Of a stretch of 64,000 nt of DNA, positions 37,740 to 46,190 are shown one piece after another. The position numbers were made by a program, and so were the translations under genes. The notes below the pieces were generated by a model. That model ran no database searches. It worked only from the letters and a program-made list of their open reading frames with translations, and had not been told where the DNA came from. The number at the start of each line of letters is the position of its first letter. Position 1 is the first letter of the stretch. Source of the DNA: Thermoflavifilum sp. (GTDB lineage: Bacteria; Bacteroidota; Bacteroidia; Chitinophagales; Chitinophagaceae); NCBI GenBank assembly GCA_023511875.1, contig JAIMAQ010000006.1, positions 62,001 through 126,000 on the forward strand. The letters are read 5' to 3'.

Positions 37740-39278
37740 ATGCCCATCATCGGAAACTTAATTGCGCGTTCACTGCAGATCAAAAAGCAGTTTCAGATTA
37801 CGCTCAGCACACCCCGCACCTACCAATTACAAGTGCTGAGACGATTGCTACAAAAAGCCCAGTTTACTGAGTTTGGCATGCATTACCATTTTACCCGAAT
37901 CTTATTGTTACCACACTGGCTGCAAGAATACCAGCGCACCGTGCCAATACATAGCTACAACGATATGTATCGCAAGTGGTGGCACAAATGCCTGCAAGGC
38001 ATTCCAGACGTCACCTGGCCAGGAAAAGTGCCTTATTTTGCCCTAAGCTCAGGCACTTCTGAATCGTCGAGTAAACATATACCTGTTACGCGCGACATGC
38101 TGCGCAACATTCGCAAGGTGGGAATGAAGCAGCTATACTCCATGGTCAACTTCGACTTACCTGCAAAAACTTTTGAAAAAGGCATTTTGATGCTGGGTGG
38201 CACTACCGCCCTCAACCAATGTGGAGATTACTACGAGGGCGATATGAGTGGAATTAGTGCCAAAAATATTCCCCGATGGTTTAGGGCTTTTTACAAACCC
38301 GGCGAAAAAATTGCCAGCAAACCCGATTGGGATCAACGCATTCGGCTCATCGTACGCAAAGCTCCAGAATGGGATGTGGGTACCATTTGCGGCATTCCAG
38401 CATGGGTACAAATCGTGATGCAAAATATCGTGGAATACCACGGGGTAAACCATATTCACGAGATCTGGCCCAATCTCGCCGTATACATCCATGGGGGCGT
38501 GTCAATAGAGCCCTATCGCGAGAGCTTCAAGCATTTGCTGGGGCGCCCCATCACCTTCATTGAAACCTACATGGCTTCTGAAGGCTCGTTTGGCTTTCAG
38601 GCTAGGCCCGGTGTGAGGGGCATCAAGCTGGTACTAAACGCCGGGATTTTCTATGAATTTATTCCTTTTACCCGAGAATATTTTTCTGAAGATGGCGAAC
38701 TCATAGGCCATCCACCTAGTTACCTGATCGATGAAGTGCAAGAAGGTGTCGACTATGCCGTAGTGCTGAGCACTTGTGCAGGAGCCTGGCGTTATTTGAT
38801 TGGCGACGTGGTGCGCTTTACCGATGTAGCCGAGCACGAAATCGTTATCATAGGTCGTACTAAGCAATTCTTAAGCCTTTGTGGCGAACATCTCTCGATC
38901 GATAATATGAACCGAGCTATCGATATTGTTTCCCGAGAGTTGGGTATTACTATACGTGAATTCACCGTTACCGGTATCAAATACCATGACCTATTTGCCC
39001 ATAAATGGTATATCGGTACCAACGACCCACATGTCAATGCTGAACAGGTAAAAGCTTTACTCGACAAAACCTTATGTGAGCTCAATGATGATTATGCCGT
39101 TGAACGAGCATCTGCATTGAAAGAGGTTTTCGTGGAAATATTACCCAACGATGTGTTCATTGGCTTTCTTCGACATATCGGCAAAGAGGGGGGCATGAAT
39201 AAATTCCCCCGTGTATTGAAAGACGAAAAGTTAAAACAATGGGAAGAATACCTGCGTAGTAAGCGAATCATCTCTTGA
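37740..39278 (+). CDS. GH3 (auxin-responsive promoter) family acyl-adenylating protein
   Basis: A 512-residue member of the GH3 family in the ANL adenylate-forming superfamily; this GH3 is the plant auxin-conjugating family, not glycoside hydrolase family 3. Visible motifs: the ATP phosphate loop ALSSGTSESSSKHIPVT (about 99-115), FIETYMASEGSFGFQ (about 278) and YRYLIGDVVRFTDV-type LIGDVVRF (about 355). Plant relatives join acids to amino acids; the role in Bacteroidota, where the gene is widespread, is unknown. Cytoplasmic. The LysE exporter gene follows 62 bases downstream on the same strand. Confidence 0.9.
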   Translation: MPIIGNLIARSLQIKKQFQITLSTPRTYQLQVLRRLLQKAQFTEFGMHYHFTRILLLPHWLQEYQRTVPIHSYNDMYRKWWHKCLQGIPDVTWPGKVPYFALSSGTSESSSKHIPVTRDMLRNIRKVGMKQLYSMVNFDLPAKTFEKGILMLGGTTALNQCGDYYEGDMSGISAKNIPRWFRAFYKPGEKIASKPDWDQRIRLIVRKAPEWDVGTICGIPAWVQIVMQNIVEYHGVNHIHEIWPNLAVYIHGGVSIEPYRESFKHLLGRPITFIETYMASEGSFGFQARPGVRGIKLVLNAGIFYEFIPFTREYFSEDGELIGHPPSYLIDEVQEGVDYAVVLSTCAGAWRYLIGDVVRFTDVAEHEIVIIGRTKQFLSLCGEHLSIDNMNRAIDIVSRELGITIREFTVTGIKYHDLFAHKWYIGTNDPHVNAEQVKALLDKTLCELNDDYAVERASALKEVFVEILPNDVFIGFLRHIGKEGGMNKFPRVLKDEKLKQWEEYLRSKRIIS

Positions 39279-39340
39279 GTTCTATCTCTAAGCACATATT
39301 TTCTTAATTTCCCGCCCTGATTTTGAATTTTGAATAGGGC

Positions 39341-39994
39341 ATGTTGATTGCTTTTCTCACCGGGTTGGCTATTGGCGCTTTTCTCTCGATCTCGATGGGG
39401 CCTGTGGTATTTGCCTTGATCAAGCAAAGCGTGAACAGCGGGTTTAAATCGGGCTTACTGTTTGCCTTAGGCGTATCGGTAAGCGATACGAGCTTTGTGC
39501 TGTTGGGCAATTTGGCCAGCCAATACATTTTGATGCTGGAAAGTTTTAAGCGACAAATCGGTATTGGCGGGGGCATACTGCTGATCTTCATGGGCATCCA
39601 TGCTATTTTTTTCCGAAAGGTAAGCCTGGCCTCGGGTGATGAAGAAATGCTCATGCCTACCCTGGGTAAATCGGATTACCTACGGAGTTGGCTTGCTGGT
39701 TTCTTGATGAACACCCTCAATCCTGCCGTGATTTTGTTTTGGATTCCTACCATTGCTGGTCTAGCCGTTAAATTCCCCGACCCAGACCAGCGCGTAATCT
39801 TGTACGTAACTTGCTTAGGGCTTGTTCTCTCAACCGACTTGCTCAAGGCCACCCTGGCCGATAAGATTCGGCACAAGCTCACCCTGCGAAAAGTGATCTG
39901 GCTCAACCGTATCTCGGGCACGATTATCTGCTGCTTTGGATTGTTTCTGATTTACAAAGTTATCTTCGACGTAGGTAATATGGCTGCTCATTGA
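39341..39994 (+). CDS. LysE family amino-acid exporter
   Basis: A 217-residue inner-membrane protein with about six hydrophobic segments. The N terminus LIAFLTGLAIGAFLSISMGPVVFALIKQSVNSGFKSGLLFALGVSVSD is the LysE/RhtB signature (G-P-x-x in the first loop). The ending LIYKVIFDVG completes the last helix. Family members export amino acids or related small molecules; the cargo is unknown. Its end overlaps the converging lacI-family gene by 7 bases. Adjacency to a GH3-type acid-amido synthetase invites the idea that it exports the conjugate, which is speculation. Confidence 0.9.
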   Translation: MLIAFLTGLAIGAFLSISMGPVVFALIKQSVNSGFKSGLLFALGVSVSDTSFVLLGNLASQYILMLESFKRQIGIGGGILLIFMGIHAIFFRKVSLASGDEEMLMPTLGKSDYLRSWLAGFLMNTLNPAVILFWIPTIAGLAVKFPDPDQRVILYVTCLGLVLSTDLLKATLADKIRHKLTLRKVIWLNRISGTIICCFGLFLIYKVIFDVGNMAAH

Positions 39995-41061
39995 GAAGTA
40001 GTGGGTAAGCCACGGGGATGTTCTTTTTTCTTAAGCAAGCTCGTTGAAGCCCTTACCAAAACTTCTGCCTGCAACTTGCGCGTCTCAAATTCTTTTATAG
40101 GGCGCTTACTCTCGATCAGCTGCAACAATAGCTCAGTGGCTATACGCCCCATCTCAAAAGCGGGTTGTTTGATCACCGTGAGGGGTGGATCTAACAACTC
40201 GGTGAGCTCTGAATTGGAAAAACCTGCTAATCCCATTTGCTGGGGTATGCGAATCTGCAACAAACGTAAAACGCGTAAAGCATTTGTAGTGAGTTTGTCT
40301 GAAGCAGCAAAAATAGCATCGGGCCTGGGTCGCAACTGGAGTAAGCTGCGAATGGCAGTTTCCACTTCATCGTAATACATGCCGCCATGATCGCAGTAGC
40401 GAATCCATTCCCTGCGCATAGGCAATCCATGATCTAGCAACGCTTTCTCATATCCGGCCAGCCTTTCTTTGGTGATAGATAAGAAAGCTGCATTGGCCAG
40501 AATAGCAATTCTGCGAAATCCATTGGTAATGAGATGCATAACGGCTTTATGTGAAGCCTGAAAACCATCTACCGTTACTTTGTGTGTAGGAATATCTTCC
40601 GCCACCCGATCAAAAAAAACAATAGGCAAGCCCTGAGCATGGAGCTGACGAATCATGCTCAAGTCGGTAGTCTCTGTAGAAAGAGAAATTAATAAGCCAT
40701 CTACCGATCGAGAAGCTAAATACTGTAAAGCACGCCATTCTTTCTCACTCGACTCTCTACTTTGCGAAATGATCACTTGATAGCCTTTCTCATAGGCAAT
40801 AGACTCAATGCCATTGATCACTTGTGAAAAAAAGCTATTGGCTACTTCACACACAATCACCCCCAGTGAAAGGCTACGGCGCTCTCGAAGGCTTAGGGCA
40901 ATAGGGTTGGGTTGATAATTGAGCCTGGCTGCATACTCCAAGACCAGCTTTTTGGTTGCAGGGTTAATCTCATAGCTGTCGCGCAAAGCCCTAGAAACCG
41001 TAGAAGTAGATAGGTTTAAAGCGCGAGCAATGTCTTTTATGGTAGGCGCTGAATATTTCAT
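39988..41061 (-). CDS. LacI family transcriptional regulator
   Basis: A 357-residue repressor. The N-terminal helix-turn-helix PTIKDIARALNLSTSTVSRALRD (residues 5-27) and hinge region NYQPNPIALSLRERRS are typical, followed by a periplasmic-binding-protein-like sugar-sensing domain (about 65-345) with IIVSRES-type and FFDRVAEDIPTHKVTVDGFQA segments. It lies 52 bases downstream of the NagZ-type gene on the same strand, with a perfect hairpin in the gap. A sugar effector is expected; the target genes are not identifiable here. Confidence 0.94.
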   Translation of the reverse strand: MKYSAPTIKDIARALNLSTSTVSRALRDSYEINPATKKLVLEYAARLNYQPNPIALSLRERRSLSLGVIVCEVANSFFSQVINGIESIAYEKGYQVIISQSRESSEKEWRALQYLASRSVDGLLISLSTETTDLSMIRQLHAQGLPIVFFDRVAEDIPTHKVTVDGFQASHKAVMHLITNGFRRIAILANAAFLSITKERLAGYEKALLDHGLPMRREWIRYCDHGGMYYDEVETAIRSLLQLRPRPDAIFAASDKLTTNALRVLRLLQIRIPQQMGLAGFSNSELTELLDPPLTVIKQPAFEMGRIATELLLQLIESKRPIKEFETRKLQAEVLVRASTSLLKKKEHPRGLPTTSQ

Positions 41062-41082
41062 CTGGTGATGGGTTTGTGCTCA

Positions 41083-41101
41083 CCCACCTGCTTCAGGTGG
41101 G
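41083..41101 (-). terminator. Perfect hairpin between the NagZ-fusion gene and the lacI-type gene
   Basis: CCCACCTG (41083-41090), 3-base loop, CAGGTGGG (41094-41101): a perfect 8-base-pair GC-rich stem. It follows the fusion gene stop by 12 bases and precedes the LacI-family ATG by 21 bases. No T-tract follows on the minus strand, so it could be a partial terminator, an mRNA-stabilising 3-prime hairpin or an operator for the repressor itself. Confidence 0.45.
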
Positions 41102-41113
41102 AATGTAATTTAC

Positions 41114-44100
41114 TTATTTTTTCTCAAACTCTCCAGTAGGCGGTACAACACCCATGGCATCGTAAAGAGTTTGTTGGATCTTTCCACGAATATTCATTTG
41201 AATCAGCTTCATATTTGCACCACCATCTGGACACACTCGATTGCTGAGAAAAATAAAGCTAAGCTGATAAGCGGGATCTACCCAAATGCAAGTGCCGGTA
41301 AAGCCAGTATGGCCAAAAGTCAATGGAGAGGCGCTAGCGCAAGGATAAGGCACTGGATCTTTCATCCGATCTTTTTCAGGCTTATCCCAACCCAATCCAC
41401 GCCGACTAATATTACTGCGGTAACCCGTAAAGTATTGAATGGTTTGTGGCTTTAAAAAATGTTTGCCATTTATGGAGCCTCCATTTAGTAGCATTTGCAT
41501 GAGTACGGCTAAATCATAAGTATCGGCAAAGAGCCCTGCATGACCAGAAATTCCACCAAACATGGCAGCACCAGGGTCATGCACGTCGCCATGCAACTGT
41601 TGCAAGCGAAATTGTTGCTCGTTTTCTGTTGGGGCAATATCGCGCAAAGCGGCAAAGCTACGTGGCCGAAAACCTGTACTTGTCAATCCAAGAGGGGCAT
41701 AAAATGTTTTTTCTACATATGCATCCAGCCTCATCCCGGTGATAGCTTCTATCACCTTTTGCATGAGGATAAAATCATTATCACTATACACATACCTGTG
41801 CAAAGGCCCAAGCTTACTATCTCGAATCTGGGCATACATACTATCGATATAAGCAGGATTCATATATAAATGTTCGGCCACACGCACAGTATGTAGCGGA
41901 TCACGCTCGTGACTATAGAGCACACTATCGGGATGCACACCATCATAGAGGGTAGAACGATAAAAGGGGATCCAAGCCACCAAGCCTGCTTGATGCAACA
42001 TTACATCCCGAATGGTTAGTGGCGCCTTATCACTTCCCCTGAGCCAAGGCAAATAATCTCCAAGCGTAGCATCCAACCTAAGCTTACCTTCATCGTAAAG
42101 ACGCATGGCGGCCAAAGTGGTTGCGCAGATCTTGGTACAAGACGCCATGTCATAAATCGAGCTCAGCCTAACGGGTAAACTGTCGCTATAATCGAGATAG
42201 CCGTAGGCTTTATGAAAAAATATTTTACCCCCACGGGCAGCCAGCACCACACAACCTGGTGTGGCATGGGCAGCTATAGCCTCTTCGGCAATGGTATCGA
42301 TACGTTTTAAAATAGCTGGATCAACACCCACTTGTTCGGGTTGCACATAAGGTAGCACCACGCGATTGTGGATCCAAGTCATAAGGCCACTGCCCGAATG
42401 ATAGCGCCCACTAATGCTTACGGGCAAACGCCCCTGTGGCGACAACCTACCAAAGAGCATGGCAGCCGCTGTGGCATCGGCCTGTGCATCTTCCCTTGCC
42501 GGCCGCGCTACATCACCAACAGATGGATAAGCCACTAAAATAGCTTCTCCATCAGAAAAATATTGCAGGGCATAAGGATTCCCAAAAAGCACCGTCACCG
42601 TTCGAGCTTCTTGTTGCAATTGTTGCACCAACAAAATCTCGGCGTCAGACAGCCCAAACCTATTGGCCGGAGACCGATCGAGCCCATGAACACCTACGAT
42701 CACGGCATCGTAATCGTATTTCAGCTTTTCAACAAGTGGGGCAATATTTTCCCAGGGTGAAGAAGCCGGGAAAAAATAAGCATCTATGGGATGATACACC
42801 TGCAAAGCCTGAGCAAAGCTCCTCTGGCTAGTATCCAAGCCTACGCCCACATAAGCCAGGCGTTTGTTATCTTCAGTGGAAAAAGGCAACAACTGATGAT
42901 CATTTCCCAACACGGTAAAGCTACTGTCATCGATGAGCTTGCGTAAGTGGGCGACTCCTTGATTGAGGTCTTCGAGTAGGTGGGTCGTATCGATCGGCTG
43001 CCAGTATGCTAGTCCAACTGCATATTTGGCCTCGAGAATACGTCGTACCCGTGCATTAAGGGTAGCCATGCTGATCCGACGATATCGGATAGCTGCATAA
43101 ATCGTGTCAATAGCTTCTGATACATTTTCCGGCAACACAAGCACATCATTTCCGGCTTCGAAAGCACGCAAGGCGGCTTCACCATGTTGAAAATAGTTGG
43201 TTACCCCCTTCATATCAAGGGCATCAGTAAATATTAAACCCCGGAACGACAATTGTTTTCTCAGCAATTCGGTGATGATTTTATGAGAAAGAGAGGCTGG
43301 CATATGAGGTGCATCGTCGAGTGCGGGCACCTGCAGGTGGCCCACCATAATCCCTTTCACACCTGCCCGAATGAGTTGTTTAAACGGATACAATTCGAGG
43401 GTATCGAGCTCGCGGTGCGACTTATTGACAAGTGGTAAATCGAGATGTGAATCTACCTTGGTATCGCCATGCCCGGGAAAATGTTTAGCCACGGCTATAA
43501 TCCCTTCTTTTTGCAGGCCCTGCATATAGGCCTTAGCATAATGGCCGACGATGTGCTTATTTTCACCAAAGGAACGATCATTGATTACGGGATTATCGGG
43601 ATTATTGTTGACATCGGCATCTGGGGCAAAGTTGATCTGGATTCCCATGCGTTTACACTGCCTGCCCACCATTTCACCCATTCGATAAATCAGCGAGGCA
43701 TCGGGAAGTGCTCCCAACTGCAACTGTTTGGGAAAAGGCTCTACGCCCTGCAAACGCATGGCCAGACCCCATTCGCCATCAATAGCTACCCATAGCGGCA
43801 CCGTGCTGATCGACTGATAGTTATTGGTCAATAAAGCCTGCTGCACGGCATCACCTTGAAAAAATACGATTCCCCCCACACCCGTATCGCGGATCAGATG
43901 GGTAATCTGGGCTTGCTGCTCAGGCGTGGGAGGATTATACACCCGAATCATCATGAGCTGGGCAATCTTGTGAATAGTGTCCATGCGATGCAACACACTG
44001 TCGGCCCAACGACGAGCAGGTGGCACCTGATGTTTAACCATGTGTTGTGCTTGAACAAAGGTCGACAAGCTTATTCCTACGCATATTCCGAATAGCCTGA

Positions 44101-44143
44101 GGCTATTCCAAAGGTTTTTCGGGTATAACATGTGAACAAACAT
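41114..44143 (-). CDS. Fusion of glycoside hydrolase family 3 (NagZ-like) and class C beta-lactamase-like serine hydrolase
   Basis: A 1009-residue exported protein (signal peptide ending FVQAQ). Residues about 50-380 are GH3 of beta-N-acetylhexosaminidase type with the NagZ His-Asp loop KHFPGHGDTKVDSH (H221) and nucleophile D307 in FTDALDMKG. Residues about 400-590 are a GH3-associated domain. Residues about 605-1000 are a beta-lactamase/penicillin-binding-like domain with S668-C-T-K671 (SxxK), YSDND (YxN-type) and HTGFTG. It should act on cell-wall muropeptides in the periplasm: one half removes GlcNAc, the other may hydrolyse a peptide or ester. A start at the ATG at 44131 is also possible. 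Confidence 0.93.
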   Translation of the reverse strand: MFVHMLYPKNLWNSLRLFGICVGISLSTFVQAQHMVKHQVPPARRWADSVLHRMDTIHKIAQLMMIRVYNPPTPEQQAQITHLIRDTGVGGIVFFQGDAVQQALLTNNYQSISTVPLWVAIDGEWGLAMRLQGVEPFPKQLQLGALPDASLIYRMGEMVGRQCKRMGIQINFAPDADVNNNPDNPVINDRSFGENKHIVGHYAKAYMQGLQKEGIIAVAKHFPGHGDTKVDSHLDLPLVNKSHRELDTLELYPFKQLIRAGVKGIMVGHLQVPALDDAPHMPASLSHKIITELLRKQLSFRGLIFTDALDMKGVTNYFQHGEAALRAFEAGNDVLVLPENVSEAIDTIYAAIRYRRISMATLNARVRRILEAKYAVGLAYWQPIDTTHLLEDLNQGVAHLRKLIDDSSFTVLGNDHQLLPFSTEDNKRLAYVGVGLDTSQRSFAQALQVYHPIDAYFFPASSPWENIAPLVEKLKYDYDAVIVGVHGLDRSPANRFGLSDAEILLVQQLQQEARTVTVLFGNPYALQYFSDGEAILVAYPSVGDVARPAREDAQADATAAAMLFGRLSPQGRLPVSISGRYHSGSGLMTWIHNRVVLPYVQPEQVGVDPAILKRIDTIAEEAIAAHATPGCVVLAARGGKIFFHKAYGYLDYSDSLPVRLSSIYDMASCTKICATTLAAMRLYDEGKLRLDATLGDYLPWLRGSDKAPLTIRDVMLHQAGLVAWIPFYRSTLYDGVHPDSVLYSHERDPLHTVRVAEHLYMNPAYIDSMYAQIRDSKLGPLHRYVYSDNDFILMQKVIEAITGMRLDAYVEKTFYAPLGLTSTGFRPRSFAALRDIAPTENEQQFRLQQLHGDVHDPGAAMFGGISGHAGLFADTYDLAVLMQMLLNGGSINGKHFLKPQTIQYFTGYRSNISRRGLGWDKPEKDRMKDPVPYPCASASPLTFGHTGFTGTCIWVDPAYQLSFIFLSNRVCPDGGANMKLIQMNIRGKIQQTLYDAMGVVPPTGEFEKK

Positions 44144-44153
44144 AAATGAATTT

Positions 44154-44161
44154 CAAATCTA
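44154..44161 (-). promoter_or_regulatory. -7 box for the NagZ-fusion gene
   Basis: Minus strand TAGATTTG, an exact TAnnTTTG box, ends 10 bases before the ATG at 44143. A second match (TATGTTTG, 44144-44137) overlaps that ATG and would fit the ATG at 44131 instead. Confidence 0.4.
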
Positions 44162-44188
44162 TTGGATTATTTTCTGAACTTGCAGGCT

Positions 44189-46126
44189 ATGGCCGACAAA
44201 ATTCAGCTGTTGCCAGAACATCTTGCCAACCAAATTGCTGCTGGTGAAGTGATCCAGCGACCAGCATCGGTAGTCAAAGAATTATTGGAGAATGCCGTAG
44301 ATGCCGGTGCTCAAGAGATTCAACTGATCATAGAAGAAGCTGGCAAGCGACTTATTGAAGTGATAGACAATGGATGCGGTATGAGCGAAACCGACGCTCG
44401 GATGAGTTTCGAGCGGCATGCCACATCCAAAATTCGCGATATTGATGATCTATACCGCATTCGCACCATGGGCTTTCGCGGCGAAGCGCTGGCATCTATA
44501 GCTGCAGTGGCCGAGGTGGAAATGCAAACGCGGCTCCACGACCAACAACTAGGCACTTGGCTCGAAGTAGCTCAAAGCCGTGTAATAAAGCAAGAACCCT
44601 GTGCTTGCCCAGCTGGTACGCGTATTCGGGTAAAAAATCTATTTTTTAGCGTTCCTGCTCGTCGACATTTCCTTAAAAGTGATGCTGTAGAGCTTCGTCA
44701 TATCTGGGAAGAATTTAACCGAGTAGCGCTGGCCTTTCCAGATATTCGCTTCAGCTTCATCCATGAAGGCGAGCTACAACTTCGGCTAGAAAAGGGTTCA
44801 CTCAAGCAACGGATTGTGCAGCTGCTTGGCAAACCATATGCCGATAAGCTGGTTCCTGTACAGGAGCAAACCCCTTATTTAAACATCCAAGGTTTTGTGG
44901 GAAAGCCTGAAACCGCTAAAAAAAATCGGGGAGATCAGTACTTTTTTGTCAATCAGCGGTTTATTCGGAGTAGCTATCTGCATCATGCCGTAGCCAATGC
45001 TTTTGCCCAGATGATTTCTCCAGAAAGCTTTCCGCTCTATGTGCTTTTTCTGGAGCTAGACCCAGCAGAGGTTGATGTAAACGTGCATCCCACTAAACAA
45101 GAGATTAAGTTTAGTGACGAAAAAATGGTATATGCCTTTGTACAAGCGGCTGTGCGCCATGCTCTTGCCGTGGCTAGTGTCACGCCTTCGCTCGATTTTG
45201 AATTACCACCGCATATCCAGCATAGTCCTGCTTTGAGCAAGCCAGTAGACCCCCAACAACAGCAGCAACTTCTTCATTCCCCTCTATTCAACAGCTTCTC
45301 TCGACCCCATCAGGCGCATGCTATTGAACCCCTTACCAACAGTCATTCGGAGCATATGCCTGCATTTCCTAAGCCGTCTGGTTCCAGCCGTAATTGGCAA
45401 TCCATCTATGCATTAGCCCACATTTCCTCTCCATCAGTGCCAGAACAAGCGCGGCTAGACCTCCCCGAGGAAAATCTTGAAAACGCAAGCTTCCCTGTGC
45501 AGCTTCACCAGCGCTGGATCATACAGCCAGTTAAATCGGGTTTCATCTTGCTTCACCAGCGCTATGCTCACGAGCGCATTCTGTACGAACGATACCAACA
45601 AGCCTTTACCCAACAACCTATAGCCACCCAAGCTTGCTTGTTCCCCCAAAGCCTGCAGCTTTCACCAGCCGATGCGGCTTTGCTCTTACAAGTGATAGAC
45701 GATTTGCGCTTGCTTGGATATGAGATCAACCCCGATCCTCAAGATCCTCAGGTGTTTGTGATTAGGGGCATCCCGGCCGATTTACCCGCTGGCAATGAGA
45801 GTGAAACGATCGAAGACCTGCTTGCTCAATGCAGAATGAATCTAGCCTCCCTCCGACCAGAACGGCGAGAACAACTGATCCGAACTCTATCGCGCCAACA
45901 TGCTGTACCAGAAGGCAAAATACTCTCTCGTCGGGAAATGCAACAACTCATCGACCAACTATTTGCCTGCCAAGAGCCTCAGCTGAGCCCATCAGGCAAA
46001 AAGACTTTTATTTGGATTCGGGAAGAAGAGGTGAATGCATGGCTAAGCTTATCTCATGGCAACAACCCATCGCGGATGGTCGAAACCCATATCCCTCCCG
46101 ATCCTCTGGCACCCATTTCTTCGTAA
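44189..46126 (+). CDS. mutL: DNA mismatch repair protein MutL
   Basis: A 645-residue MutL. The frame opens with a TTG at 44162, but the family start is the ATG at 44189 (MADKIQLLPEHLANQIAAGEVIQRPASVVKELLENAVDAG). GHKL ATPase motifs: ENAVDAGA, DNGCGM, TMGFRGEALASIAAV; the N-terminal dimer part ends near 330 (VDVNVHPTKQEIKF). A Gln- and Pro-rich linker spans about 345-440, then the C-terminal dimerisation domain. The endonuclease motif DQHA(x)2E(x)4E is replaced by HQRYAHERILYE at 45554-45589, so the metal-binding Asp and His are lost. Repair function is likely; nicking activity is doubtful. Confidence 0.95.
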   Translation: MADKIQLLPEHLANQIAAGEVIQRPASVVKELLENAVDAGAQEIQLIIEEAGKRLIEVIDNGCGMSETDARMSFERHATSKIRDIDDLYRIRTMGFRGEALASIAAVAEVEMQTRLHDQQLGTWLEVAQSRVIKQEPCACPAGTRIRVKNLFFSVPARRHFLKSDAVELRHIWEEFNRVALAFPDIRFSFIHEGELQLRLEKGSLKQRIVQLLGKPYADKLVPVQEQTPYLNIQGFVGKPETAKKNRGDQYFFVNQRFIRSSYLHHAVANAFAQMISPESFPLYVLFLELDPAEVDVNVHPTKQEIKFSDEKMVYAFVQAAVRHALAVASVTPSLDFELPPHIQHSPALSKPVDPQQQQQLLHSPLFNSFSRPHQAHAIEPLTNSHSEHMPAFPKPSGSSRNWQSIYALAHISSPSVPEQARLDLPEENLENASFPVQLHQRWIIQPVKSGFILLHQRYAHERILYERYQQAFTQQPIATQACLFPQSLQLSPADAALLLQVIDDLRLLGYEINPDPQDPQVFVIRGIPADLPAGNESETIEDLLAQCRMNLASLRPERREQLIRTLSRQHAVPEGKILSRREMQQLIDQLFACQEPQLSPSGKKTFIWIREEEVNAWLSLSHGNNPSRMVETHIPPDPLAPISS

Positions 46127-46163
46127 ACCCTGCATACTGTTGGGATAGGAGTCAAAAGCCCGT

Positions 46164-46171
46164 TATCTTTG
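46164..46171 (+). promoter_or_regulatory. Promoter before the lipoprotein gene at 46191
   Basis: TATCTTTG (46164-46171) is an exact -7 box, and GTTGGG at 46139-46144 supplies a -33 TTG 21 bases upstream. The ATG is 20 bases downstream. This is one of the better complete Bacteroidota-type promoters in the window. Confidence 0.55.
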
Positions 46172-46190
46172 CCGATCTAGACATTCAAAC

